A model generated the notes under the pieces. That model made no database searches, was not told the origin of the DNA, and saw only the letters and a list, made by a program, of their open reading frames with translations. From positions 806,001-870,000 of the forward strand of contig JBGFSY010000001.1 of NCBI GenBank assembly GCA_041277045.1: DNA of 64,000 nt, read 5' to 3'. Origin of the DNA: Reddybacter sp041277045 (GTDB lineage Bacteria > Pseudomonadota > Gammaproteobacteria > Pseudomonadales > Porticoccaceae). Below, piece by piece: positions 17,923 to 26,591 of this stretch. The first letter of the stretch is position 1. Every line of letters starts with the position of its first letter. The position numbers and the translations under genes were made by a program.

Positions 17923-18642
17923 ATGGATAAATTAAAACTCGATCAACATATTTCTCAGAAATTTAATGAAGACCTTGAGAATATAAAAAGCCAGATGCTC
18001 GAAATGGGTGGCATGGTTGAAAAGCAATTAGCCGAGGCCATTAAAGCCCTGGAAAATGCCGACAGTTACATTGCCGAGCGGGTGCTACGCATTGAAGATC
18101 AAATTGATGAGATGGAAGTGAGCATCGATGAAAACTGTGTCACCCTAATTGCCCGTCGTCAGCCCGCAGCCACCGACTTACGTTTAGTGATGGTGGTGAC
18201 ACGCTGTATTCGCGATCTCGAACGCATCGGTGACGAAGCGCAAAAGATTGCAAAAATGGCGATTAAATTGGCGGTGGATGGGGCCTCCCCTCGGGGCTAT
18301 AGTGAAATTCGTCATATCTCCAATGATGTGCGCAGTATGCTTAACGATGCTCTGAATGCCTTTATGCGTTTTGATACCGCCGCTGCCATTGCAACGATGA
18401 AGCGCGACGAGCAAATCGACGCCGACTATAAATCGGCACTGCGTGAATTGATGACCTATATGATGGAAGACCCTCGCAGTATTACTCGGGTAATGAATGT
18501 GCTCTGGGTATTGCGAGCACTCGAGCGTATTGGCGATCACGCGAAAAATATTTGTGAACACGTGATTTATTTAGTCGAGGGCAAAGACGTTCGCCACGGG
18601 CACCTCGATGAAATTGAACAGACTTTTAATTCCCCTGAGTAA
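17923..18642 (+). CDS. phoU: Phosphate-specific transport system accessory protein PhoU
   Basis: A cytoplasmic helical protein that links the Pst transporter to PhoR and keeps the Pho regulon off in high phosphate. The 239 residues form two PhoU repeats, each with the E(R)IGD motif: LERIGDEAQKIAKMA and LERIGDHAKNICEHV, which bind metal clusters. It closes the pstSCAB-phoU operon. A 77-residue DUF47 relative for the Pit system lies at 43638. Confidence 0.96.
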   Translation: MDKLKLDQHISQKFNEDLENIKSQMLEMGGMVEKQLAEAIKALENADSYIAERVLRIEDQIDEMEVSIDENCVTLIARRQPAATDLRLVMVVTRCIRDLERIGDEAQKIAKMAIKLAVDGASPRGYSEIRHISNDVRSMLNDALNAFMRFDTAAAIATMKRDEQIDADYKSALRELMTYMMEDPRSITRVMNVLWVLRALERIGDHAKNICEHVIYLVEGKDVRHGHLDEIEQTFNSPE

Positions 18643-18729
18643 GCTGAAGAGAATGCGCTCAACACATCGCTTCTTACAGGGCTTACCGAATACTTGAATC
18701 CGCTAGCCATGGGCAAGGTATAGTAGTTC

Positions 18730-19419
18730 ATGAGTGAATTTACTGGTTTCTCCCCGCAACTACTCGCCTTTCTCGATGAGTTGGCCGTCAATAATAATCG
18801 CCTTTGGTTTAGCGAAAATAAGCCGCGTTACGAAGAGGCTGTACTGTCACCGGCGCTCAGTTTCGTCGAGCACATGGCCCCAAAGATCGACAAGTTGTCG
18901 CCCTTCTTTGAGGCCATCCCCAAACGCAGTGGCGGTTCGATCATGCGGGTGTATCGCGATACCCGCTTCGGCAACGACAAAACCCCCTATAAAACCAACC
19001 TCGGTATTCAGTTTCGTCATCGCCGGGGTAAAGATATTCACGCACCGGGCTATTATCTGCACGTACACCGTGGCGACGTTTTTCTCGGCGTCGGTTGTTG
19101 GCGACCGGATGCTGGCGCATTGGCAAAAATTCGCCAGCGCATCGACGAGAAACCCGAGGCCTGGCAGGCCATTATGAATAGCCGCGCTTTTAAGCGACGC
19201 TTCGAATGGGGCGGCGATACACTGAAGCGCCCGCCACGAGGCTACAGCGCCGATCACCCACTCATCACTAGCCTGAAACAAAAGGACTTTATTGTTATTA
19301 AACGGCTGGACGATAGCGCTATTGAGGCGGATGATTTTGCACAACAAACGTTAAAGACCTTTCGAGCAGCGAAGCCGCTGATGCATTTTTTATGTCAGGC
19401 GCTGGAGATTGGTTTTTAG
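18730..19419 (+). CDS. DUF2461 (TIGR02453) family protein
   Basis: A 229-residue soluble protein of the DUF2461 family, function unknown. Typical blocks are LAVNNNRLWFSENKPRYE near the start, RVYRDTRFGNDKTPYKTN in the middle, and LHVHRGDVFLGVGCWRPDA. The family is widespread and has no assigned activity. It follows phoU by 87 bases with no terminator in between, so read-through is possible, though no functional link to phosphate is known. Confidence 0.9.
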   Translation: MSEFTGFSPQLLAFLDELAVNNNRLWFSENKPRYEEAVLSPALSFVEHMAPKIDKLSPFFEAIPKRSGGSIMRVYRDTRFGNDKTPYKTNLGIQFRHRRGKDIHAPGYYLHVHRGDVFLGVGCWRPDAGALAKIRQRIDEKPEAWQAIMNSRAFKRRFEWGGDTLKRPPRGYSADHPLITSLKQKDFIVIKRLDDSAIEADDFAQQTLKTFRAAKPLMHFLCQALEIGF

Positions 19420-19609
19420 CTGGCGTTTAAAGACGATAAGAATGTCAAGTAATTGACCCATTCTGGGAATTATGGTCTTATTGCGCCCCAGTTTATACGC
19501 GCAATAAATCGTCATTTTGTACTGACTTGGCGTATCGTGTACTCCCTTACAGCTAGCTTTTAGCTGCTCATCACTAGACGTAACTTCTCTACCAGCTTGA
19601 GGAAAGAGC

Positions 19610-20791
19610 ATGTCTGATAATTCACTCGATTTTAGAGATAAGGCCGCCATTGTCGGCATCGGTGAAACCGAATACACCCGGGGGGCACTACGACCCTCGG
19701 CTGAAATGATATTGGAATCGACCCGCACCGCGATTGCCGATGCGGGTCTGAAAAACACCGATATTGACGGTATTATTTTACCGCCGGTAATGATTACCGC
19801 CGAAGAAATCGCCGCCAACCTGGGCATTGAAGACCTGCGTTACAGTGCCTCGATTAATATGGGTGGCGCCAGCCCGGTGACCGCCTTGCAAACCGCCGCC
19901 ATGGCCATTGCTGCCGGTATTGCCAATAACATTGTGGTCACGGTGGGTTGGAATGGTTCTTCCGCTCTGCGCCCCAAGCCCAATGCCAAGTTTCCCGAGC
20001 AGATTTCCATTCCCGCTCTGGAGCGTACCTTACAGAATTATTACTTCCCCTACGGCAGTGCCTCGCCGGTGCAAATGTACGCCTGGATCGCCATGCGTCA
20101 TATGCAAACCTACGGCATCAGCCATGAAGCCATGGGTGCCGTCGCGCTGGCCTGTCGCCGTCATGCGCAGTTTAATGACAAGGCAATGACCCGTGGACAA
20201 GAGCTGGATATGGAAGGCTATTTGAATTCCCGCTGGATTTCAGAGCCCTTCCGCCTCTTCGATTGCTGTCTTGAAACCGATGGCGCCTGTACGGTTATCG
20301 TCAGCCGCGCCGATCAGGCCAAAGATCTGCGTCATAAGCCGGCCTATATTATGGCGGCGGCAGAGGGTCATCCCTACCCCGCCGATGACATCGCCAACCG
20401 TCCCGATATGTTCCACATCGGCCTGGCCAACTCTGCGCCCAAAGCCTTTGCGATGGCGGGTTTGAAGCCGACGGATATGGACTTTCTGCAAATTTACGAT
20501 TGCTTTACCTACGTTGTACTACTGCAGCTAGAGGCTCTGGGCTTCTGCGAGCAGGGTGGCGCGGGTGAATTCGTTAAAAATGGCACCCTGGAAATTGACG
20601 GTAAATTTCCCATGAATACCCACGGTGGCTTGCATTCCCAGGCCCACGTTTGGGGCCTCAACCACGTGGTCGAGGCAACGCGCCAGCTACGCGGTGACGG
20701 TGGCGAGATGCAAGTGAAGGATGCGGAGCTCGGCCTGGTAACAGGTTGGGGTGATTTTGGTGATGGCAGCCTGGTGATATTGAGGAACTAA
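19610..20791 (+). CDS. Thiolase-fold protein without the canonical nucleophilic cysteine
   Basis: The 393-residue protein belongs to the thiolase / lipid-transfer (SCP-x, Ltp2-like) group. The N-terminal thiolase half starts KAAIVGIGETEYTRG. Where classical thiolases have the reactive cysteine there is SINMGGASPVTAL. The C-terminal half has MNTHGGLHSQAHVWG with conserved histidines, and ends GWGDFGDGSLVILRN in place of the usual CGGGG loop. Related proteins paired with DUF35 partners act as retro-aldolases in steroid side-chain breakdown or as acyltransferases. The DUF35 gene follows four bases later, supporting a two-subunit enzyme. Confidence 0.85.
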   Translation: MSDNSLDFRDKAAIVGIGETEYTRGALRPSAEMILESTRTAIADAGLKNTDIDGIILPPVMITAEEIAANLGIEDLRYSASINMGGASPVTALQTAAMAIAAGIANNIVVTVGWNGSSALRPKPNAKFPEQISIPALERTLQNYYFPYGSASPVQMYAWIAMRHMQTYGISHEAMGAVALACRRHAQFNDKAMTRGQELDMEGYLNSRWISEPFRLFDCCLETDGACTVIVSRADQAKDLRHKPAYIMAAAEGHPYPADDIANRPDMFHIGLANSAPKAFAMAGLKPTDMDFLQIYDCFTYVVLLQLEALGFCEQGGAGEFVKNGTLEIDGKFPMNTHGGLHSQAHVWGLNHVVEATRQLRGDGGEMQVKDAELGLVTGWGDFGDGSLVILRN

Positions 20792-20795
20792 GACG

Positions 20796-21224
20796 ATGAC
20801 CGATACACAGTTTATTCCAAACCCGGCACCACGGCCGACCAACTATCTCGATGAACAGTTCTGGGAGAATTGCTCGAAGAAAATTCTCAGCTTTCAGTGC
20901 TGTCACGACTGCGAAACCTGGCGTCACATCCCCCGTTTTATGTGCGCCAAGTGCGGTTCACCCAACTGGGGCTGGCGCGAATCTCACGGTCGCGGCACCA
21001 TCTATACGTGGACGGTTTGCCACATGCCCATGTCTCCCCATTTTGAGAAAGACTTCCCCTACGCGGTGTTAGTCGTGGATATGGAAGAGGGTGTGCGCAT
21101 TACGGCGGGCCTGCGTGGTCTCGACTATCGCGAGCTGAAAATTGGTTTGCCGGTAGAGGTGGTGTTTGAACCCTTGAAAGAAGGCGGCTACTTGCCCTTC
21201 TTCCGCCCGAGGGAAGAGAGCTAG
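20796..21224 (+). CDS. Zn-ribbon and OB-fold (DUF35) acyl-CoA-binding partner
   Basis: A 142-residue protein with a rubredoxin-like zinc ribbon, CCHDC and CAKCG, followed by an OB-fold that usually binds the CoA part of a substrate. Proteins such as ChsH2 and PhlB have this form. It starts four bases after the thiolase-fold gene, so the two are almost certainly co-translated and probably form one complex. The substrate is not shown by the sequence; sterol, aromatic or branched acyl-CoA catabolism is a guess. Confidence 0.87.
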   Translation: MTDTQFIPNPAPRPTNYLDEQFWENCSKKILSFQCCHDCETWRHIPRFMCAKCGSPNWGWRESHGRGTIYTWTVCHMPMSPHFEKDFPYAVLVVDMEEGVRITAGLRGLDYRELKIGLPVEVVFEPLKEGGYLPFFRPREES

Positions 21225-21251
21225 TTTTTTTATTGAGACTACAGCACCAAT

Positions 21252-21285
21252 AAAAAAGCCGAACTTCTTTAAGTTCGGCTTTTTT
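21252..21285. terminator. Bidirectional rho-independent terminator
   Basis: A perfect stem AAAAAAGCCGAACTT / AAGTTCGGCTTTTTT with a short loop gives a T-tract on either strand. It ends the thiolase/DUF35 operon on the plus strand and the decayed monooxygenase on the minus strand. Confidence 0.93.
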
Positions 21286-21326
21286 ATGTCTGCCTTGAGC
21301 GGCCTATCTTGTCACTGACAGCCGTA

Positions 21327-21870
21327 CTATTTTAAGCCAAGGCCTTCCATGCCACTGCGATCAACAACCGGTGCGCGCTTGGTACCCGGTGTCAGTTTCA
21401 CAGAATCTGGCTCGCGCTCGAAGGAGTCGGTTAAACCGATGCTATCGGCGTACTCGCGCAGTACGGGTAAGACTTCTTTGCCGAGTAGCTCAATACAGCG
21501 GTTACGGTCTTCATTGCTGCAAATGCCCGGTACATTGAAGGCGGTGAGTGAGCCGGGGCGAAGCACCCGCATAATGGTTTTAAGCTTGGGAATCCACTGC
21601 TGGGGCATTTTCTGATAAGGCTTCACCCAGAGGTTCAGATGGCGATAGTGGAAGGGCTTGCCTTAATAGCGCCAGGGGCCTGCCCACTAGGATGATTTTT
21701 GCCTTGCTAGTGATGGGGGCGAGGGTGGCCGCCTCGGTGGTGAAGAGATTGCCCATGCAATAGGAGTTGCCGTGGTGCTCGTTGAGGGCGACACCGTCGA
21801 AACTTACTTCCCAGGCGAAGCAGTATTCGTCGAAGCATTGATGTAATTGACTGGCGGGAGATACATTAGT
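21327..21870 (-). pseudogene. Luciferase-like (LLM) flavin monooxygenase, deleted and frameshifted
   Basis: The minus strand first encodes a start typical of LLM-class flavin-dependent oxidoreductases: WEVSFDGVALNEHHGNSY, then MGNLFTTEAATLAPITS and a VGRPLAL-like strand. The reading then jumps frame near 21630 to the family C-terminus (KPYQKMPQQWIPKLK onward, ending in EGLGLK). An intact member has about 350-400 residues; here roughly 180 codons remain, so most of the barrel is missing. The gene is dead. Genes of this class often accompany thiolase/DUF35 degradation genes. Confidence 0.75.
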
Positions 21871-21878
21871 TTGGCTGT

Positions 21879-23444
21879 CTAAAAGGCGTCAGGCAGGACA
21901 GGTTGCGCAGCAATCACCACTGCGCGATGGCGGTTCAGTGCGGCTTCGTCGTCTAGGGGGCCGATGCGGGTGGTGACGGTCTTTTGTGTATTGGCGGCGA
22001 CCGCACCAATAACGATTTGCGCTGAGGGGCCGGTGACATAAGTACTGGCCATTTCTGTTACTTGCACGACAACGTTTTGCGCGGAGATATTGCTTCTGTT
22101 GTACACCGAGATCAGCAAATAACCGTCGTTACCCAGCGTCAGTCGATTGAGGATATAGCGATTGGGGACCTGGCTCATTTCAATAAGCACCAGCTTATTT
22201 TGTGCTTGTTGGCCGATATCGCCCTTTGTTTGAGCCGCCGCGCGGTAATAAGTGATGGCTGTTTTTTCATCCCCCCCGTCGTTGGCAATATCACCCAGGT
22301 AGAGACTGGCCACCGGTGTCGATAGCAACTTCTGGCTTTTATCGAGGTCTTTACCCGCTGCGCTATTTTGCCCCTGCTTGAAGCGCAGCACCCCTCGGGC
22401 GAGATAATGACTGAAATAGTCGGGGTTTTTGGCGATGGCGGTGGAGTAGGCTTTGTCGGCATTGGTAGGGTTGTTGAGCATCGCCCAGGCGTGACCGCGC
22501 AGCTCCCAAAACTGCCCTTCCCGGCTTTGCAATTTCACGGCTTTATCAAGATGTGTCAGCGCTTGTTTTGGTTTTTTATCAGCCAGTGCTTGCATCGCAT
22601 CGGTCTGTGCCTGGTAGGCAGGTTGATCTTTACGCAGGCGGGCGATCTTTTTCTGGAACAGCGCCCGGTTGGTGATGCCACCGGGGGGGTAAGTCTTCAC
22701 TTTCTCCCTATTTGCTGCTACGCGGGCCTGAGAGGGTGGATGGCTGGCAAACAGACCGGTGAGAAAATCACTCTGCCGGCCCTCGGAGAGCTTCACGAAA
22801 GTCTCCTGTAATTTAACCGCACCGCGGGGGTCGTAGCCCGCCCGCACCATATATTCCATGCCGTAGGCATCGGACTCCAGTTCTGCATCGCGGCCATAAC
22901 TGGCCATCCAGGCGGTGCTGCCCAGTTGCGCGGCCATGCCACCGAGTTCGCCGAAGCCATTGTTCTGGGCGGCGGCCCCCAGCGCTTGTGCGCCGATATT
23001 GATGAGGGTGCCGCGGGTCATTTGTGCCGCACTGTGGCGCGCCGCCGCATGGACGATTTCGTGGGATAGCACGGCGGCGAGTTCCGACTCATCCTGCAGG
23101 TGCATCAACAGGCCACGGTTGATGGCTATCTTGCCACTCGGCAGTGCCCAGGCATTGGGCACCGAATTATTGAGCACGACAAATTCATAGGGCAGGTTGG
23201 AGCGGTCACTGACGGCGGCGAGTTTTTTGCCGATGTTAGCAACGTAGCCTTGTATCTCGGGGTCAATATAGTAGCGCCCACCCTGGGCTTGCTGAGAGGG
23301 TAAATATTGTTGGCGGCCTATGGCGACCTCCTGTTCGGCTGAGACGAGGGAAAACTGTCGTTCGCCAGTGACCGGATTGACTGCGCAGCCGATAGTCAGT
23401 AACAGGGCAACACACAGACCGATCAGACATTGTTTACGCCGCAC
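21879..23444 (-). CDS. M48 family metalloprotease lipoprotein with TPR-like repeats
   Basis: A 521-residue predicted lipoprotein: hydrophobic leader with lipobox LTIGC (Cys20), then a zinc protease domain with HEIVH at residues 128-132 and a distal glutamate in AELESDAYGMEYMVRAGYD. The C-terminal half holds tetratricopeptide-like repeats and a beta-rich end. This layout recalls BepA-type periplasmic proteases that act on outer-membrane assembly, but the extra C-terminal domain means the symbol is not assigned. It is transcribed alone, divergent from yaaA. Confidence 0.88.
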   Translation of the reverse strand: MRRKQCLIGLCVALLLTIGCAVNPVTGERQFSLVSAEQEVAIGRQQYLPSQQAQGGRYYIDPEIQGYVANIGKKLAAVSDRSNLPYEFVVLNNSVPNAWALPSGKIAINRGLLMHLQDESELAAVLSHEIVHAAARHSAAQMTRGTLINIGAQALGAAAQNNGFGELGGMAAQLGSTAWMASYGRDAELESDAYGMEYMVRAGYDPRGAVKLQETFVKLSEGRQSDFLTGLFASHPPSQARVAANREKVKTYPPGGITNRALFQKKIARLRKDQPAYQAQTDAMQALADKKPKQALTHLDKAVKLQSREGQFWELRGHAWAMLNNPTNADKAYSTAIAKNPDYFSHYLARGVLRFKQGQNSAAGKDLDKSQKLLSTPVASLYLGDIANDGGDEKTAITYYRAAAQTKGDIGQQAQNKLVLIEMSQVPNRYILNRLTLGNDGYLLISVYNRSNISAQNVVVQVTEMASTYVTGPSAQIVIGAVAANTQKTVTTRIGPLDDEAALNRHRAVVIAAQPVLPDAF

Positions 23445-23472
23445 AGGATATTCCTCTTCACATAAGACAGCT

Positions 23473-23478
23473 TATAAT
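23473..23478 (+). promoter_or_regulatory. Likely -10 element of the yaaA promoter
   Basis: TATAAT lies 36 bases before the yaaA start, in the 70-base gap shared with the divergent M48 gene. No good -35 match at 16-18 bases was found. No OxyR site could be recognised by eye. Confidence 0.45.
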
Positions 23479-23514
23479 GACACGATAGTTTAAAAATAGT
23501 TGAAGGATACTGCG

Positions 23515-24294
23515 ATGTTAATGGTGATTTCCCCGGCCAAAACACTGGATTTTGAAACACCGGCGCCAACTAGCGAGCACACCACGCCGGACTTTCTCGA
23601 TGACTCTGCTGAGCTTATCGAGCACTTGCGCGAGATGTCGCCTCACAAGGTTTCGGCCTTGATGAAAATCAGCGAGAAATTGGGCAACCTCAATTTTGAT
23701 CGCTACCTGAGCTGGGATAAAAAATTCACCCCGGACAATGCCAAGCAGGCTTTGCTGGCTTTTAAGGGTGATGTTTATACCGGGCTCGATGCCGCGTCGA
23801 TGTCGACGGCAGACTTGCAGTGGGCTCAGGATCATCTGCGCATTCTCTCTGGCCTCTACGGTTTGCTGCGCCCGCTGGACTTAATGCAGCCCTACCGGCT
23901 GGAAATGGGCACCAAGCTGGCCAATGGTAGGGGTAAAGACCTCTATCAGTTTTGGGGCAGTAAAATCACCGATGCCCTGAATCAACATCAGGCCGCTGAG
24001 AATCTGCCGGTATTGGTCAATCTGGCCTCTAACGAATACTTTAAATCGGTGCAGAGCAAGCAGCTCGCGGCCGAAATTATCACTCCGGTATTTAAAGACT
24101 GGAAGGGCGACAAGTATAAAATTATTAGTTTCTACGCAAAAAAAGCGCGGGGCTTAATGGCTGCCTACATCATTTGCAATCGTCTATCGGATGTTGAGCA
24201 AATCAAAAATTTTGATAGAGAGGGTTATGTCTATAACCCGGCAATGTCATCGGCCCGTGAGTGGGTTTTCACCCGCGAAGCGGCGGCGAGCTGA
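23515..24294 (+). CDS. yaaA: Peroxide stress protein YaaA (DUF328/UPF0246)
   Basis: A 259-residue protein of the YaaA family, which limits intracellular iron and DNA damage during peroxide stress in E. coli. The start at 23515 is preferred over an upstream TTG because GAAGGA lies seven bases before it and it gives the canonical MLMVISPAKTLDFE. Other family blocks are LRILSGLYGLLRPLDLMQPYRLEMGT, of which the GLYGLLRPLD core is diagnostic, and FYAKKARGLMAAYI. The DUF938 gene follows after 21 bases. Confidence 0.94.
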   Translation: MLMVISPAKTLDFETPAPTSEHTTPDFLDDSAELIEHLREMSPHKVSALMKISEKLGNLNFDRYLSWDKKFTPDNAKQALLAFKGDVYTGLDAASMSTADLQWAQDHLRILSGLYGLLRPLDLMQPYRLEMGTKLANGRGKDLYQFWGSKITDALNQHQAAENLPVLVNLASNEYFKSVQSKQLAAEIITPVFKDWKGDKYKIISFYAKKARGLMAAYIICNRLSDVEQIKNFDREGYVYNPAMSSAREWVFTREAAAS

Positions 24295-24315
24295 GTCCAC
24301 TTCAGGGGTTAGGTA

Positions 24316-24918
24316 ATGGTAGAAAAACCTTTTTCTCAGGCTTGCGATAATAACCAGCAGGCCATTTTCACCATTCTCGAAAGCGTGTTTGGGGAGGCTA
24401 AAGTTGTATTGGAAATAGGCAGTGGCACAGGCCAGCACGCCAGTTACTTTGCGCCGCGCTTACCCCACGTCATTTGGCAGACCAGCGATCAGGCGGAATA
24501 TCACGCCGGCATCAATGCCTGGCTAGACGACTCGTCAGCGAGCAATTTACGCCGCCCATTGCTGTTAAACGTCGATATGCCCGAGTGGCCAACTGCTAAG
24601 GTCGATGCTGTCTTTAGCGCCAATACCTGCCACATTATGGGCTGGGCCAGTGTGGTGAATATGTTCAGCCGTCTCACAGATGTGCTTACCGCAGGCGGCA
24701 CACTAGCCATTTACGGGCCGTTTAACTATGAAGGGCAATTTACCTCGCCGAGTAATGCTAATTTCGACCAATGGCTAAAACAGCGCGGCGCGCAGCAGGG
24801 TATTAGAGACTTCGAAGCGGTGGATAAACTGGCGAGCGCAGCAGGGATGACTCTGCTTGAAGATAATGCCATGCCCGCCAATAATCGCTTGCTGGTGTGG
24901 CGAAAAACTGATGTCTAG
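24316..24918 (+). CDS. DUF938 family SAM methyltransferase-like protein
   Basis: A 200-residue protein with a class I methyltransferase fold: LEIGSGTGQHASYFAP is the SAM-binding glycine loop, SANTCHIMGW lies at the strand-4 region, and YGPFNYEGQFTSPSNANFD is the DUF938 signature. The substrate is unknown for the family. It is downstream of yaaA in an apparent operon and its stop overlaps that of the convergent SYLF gene by four bases. Confidence 0.88.
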   Translation: MVEKPFSQACDNNQQAIFTILESVFGEAKVVLEIGSGTGQHASYFAPRLPHVIWQTSDQAEYHAGINAWLDDSSASNLRRPLLLNVDMPEWPTAKVDAVFSANTCHIMGWASVVNMFSRLTDVLTAGGTLAIYGPFNYEGQFTSPSNANFDQWLKQRGAQQGIRDFEAVDKLASAAGMTLLEDNAMPANNRLLVWRKTDV

Positions 24919-25487
24919 CGCTGCAGCTGTGTAATTTTCGAACCTTCAAGGCTTAAGTTATACATCAAGCCCTCGTTAGAGATAATAAAGCCGATGATCG
25001 GTTTCTGTGCGGTTTTAGTGTCAATATCGCCACCGGCACCGAAGGTGGCAATAGCGACACTGCCATCGACCCCGGCCTCCCAGCCATCACTGTTGCGAAA
25101 CGTACTCAGAGCATCACTGGTCATAAACAAAATAAGCTGTGCTTTGCGCTGTGCGCCCAGTTGAAAACCAATCGAGGCCGATGCCGTGCTGTAGTAGGCA
25201 ACATTGGTACCACCAATACGCAGTGCGCCCTCGCCGTACTCGCCGCCAATGCCAATACCGGCTTTGTAGACTCGGGGGAATATCAGCATGCCCTTGGCGC
25301 GGGACGCGAGATTTTTTCCGGCCGCAGAGGTTTTATAAAATTTCTTCAGGGCCTCGCTGACGTAGGCATCTATTTCGACCTTACTGGCCGCCTGTGCAGG
25401 GTTGGTGGCCAGGGCGACGGTGATAACAAAAAGAGAAAGCAGGTATTTTCCGAGGTGTTGGGGCAGAAAGCTATGCTGAGTGGTCAT
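24915..25487 (-). CDS. SYLF (DUF500) lipid-binding domain protein, exported
   Basis: The 190-residue protein has a signal peptide (cleavage near PAQAAS) and one SYLF/Ysc84-like domain: KGMLIFPRVYKAGIGIGGEYGEG, then YYSTASASIGFQLGAQ and a glycine-rich end. Such domains bind phospholipid in eukaryotes; the bacterial role is not known. Its start overlaps the end of the DUF482 gene in an ATGA, making it the last gene of a phoB-phoR-DUF482-SYLF run. Confidence 0.87.
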   Translation of the reverse strand: MTTQHSFLPQHLGKYLLSLFVITVALATNPAQAASKVEIDAYVSEALKKFYKTSAAGKNLASRAKGMLIFPRVYKAGIGIGGEYGEGALRIGGTNVAYYSTASASIGFQLGAQRKAQLILFMTSDALSTFRNSDGWEAGVDGSVAIATFGAGGDIDTKTAQKPIIGFIISNEGLMYNLSLEGSKITQLQR

Positions 25488-26569
25488 AAGGCGTTTTGTC
25501 TCTCTTGTTTATAGGGCAAGCCAGTCTTAGCCTGTTCAATGTAGCGTTTGATTTCCATTGTCTCACGATCAAGAAAATCGCCAATGGCCGTTGCAAAGCC
25601 AGGGTGGCGAATCCAGTGCAGGGAGTGGGTAGGCACCGGCTCAAAGCCACGCACTATTTTATGCTCCCCCTGTGCGCCCGCATCAAAGCGCTGCAAGCCC
25701 TGTTCAATCGCATACTCGATACCCTGATAATAACAAAGCTCAAAGTGCAGGTAATCATACTCTGCGGCACAACCCCAGTAGCGGCCGTAAAGGGTATCGC
25801 CGCCGTGCAAGTACAGAGCACAGGCAATGGCTTGCCCGTCTTTGCGGGCCACCGCCATGGCGATATTGTCGGCCATGGACTCACCCAGTTGCAGAAAAAA
25901 ACGCGGGCTTAAATAACCAACATTGCCACTGCGTTTACGATAGGTGGACTGGTAAAGCTGATAGAAAAATTGCCACAGCCTGGTGTCGATAGCACTACCT
26001 GGTAGTACCTCCACAGCAATGCCCTGTTCGCCAACACGGCGCCGTTCGCGCTTCACCATCTTGCGCTTGCGTGAGGTAAAGGTAGAGAGGAAGTGCTCGA
26101 AGCTTTCATAGCCGCGATTCAACCAGTGGTACTGCACCCCGGTGCGCAACATCAATTCCGGGTGCTTAAACCAGTCCAGTGTTTCGGTATCGGGAAAGAG
26201 TAAATGCCAGCTGTGGGCTTGTTTGGCATCGGCGAGTTCGCGCACCGTTTGAAACAAGTTTTGGCAGGCTTGTTGGCGATCACCCTCGCCGCTGAAGACG
26301 ACCCGTGGCCCGGTGGCCGGAGAAAAGGGAATAGCCGACACCAACTTGGGGTAGTAATCGACACCGTTGCGCTGGTAGGCATCAGCCCAGGCCCAGTCAA
26401 ACACATACTCTCCCCAGGAGTGAGTCTTCACATAGGTGGGCATAAAAGCACTGTTGTCAGCGTCATCAAGGTTGATGTGAGCAGGCAGCCAGCCCGTATC
26501 GGCGCCAACGCAGCCGCTGTTTTCAAGACTGTTGAGAAAGGCGCTGCTTAGAAAGGGGTAGTCGCTCAT
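25484..26569 (-). CDS. DUF482 / FemAB-like GNAT acyltransferase
   Basis: A 361-residue protein of the DUF482 family, related to FemAB peptidyltransferases and GNAT acyltransferases. The start at 26569 gives MSDYPFLSSAFLNSLENSG; longer frames upstream lie antisense-like inside phoR and are rejected. Family blocks are YVKTHSWGEYVFDWAWADA, the SRKRKMVKRERR basic run, HWLNRGYESFEHFL and the C-terminal FDAGAQGEHKIVRGF. No reaction is established. It begins 22 bases after phoR and overlaps the SYLF gene. Confidence 0.88.
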   Translation of the reverse strand: MSDYPFLSSAFLNSLENSGCVGADTGWLPAHINLDDADNSAFMPTYVKTHSWGEYVFDWAWADAYQRNGVDYYPKLVSAIPFSPATGPRVVFSGEGDRQQACQNLFQTVRELADAKQAHSWHLLFPDTETLDWFKHPELMLRTGVQYHWLNRGYESFEHFLSTFTSRKRKMVKRERRRVGEQGIAVEVLPGSAIDTRLWQFFYQLYQSTYRKRSGNVGYLSPRFFLQLGESMADNIAMAVARKDGQAIACALYLHGGDTLYGRYWGCAAEYDYLHFELCYYQGIEYAIEQGLQRFDAGAQGEHKIVRGFEPVPTHSLHWIRHPGFATAIGDFLDRETMEIKRYIEQAKTGLPYKQERQNAL

Positions 26570-26591
26570 GGCGCAGAAGATAGCTTTATCT

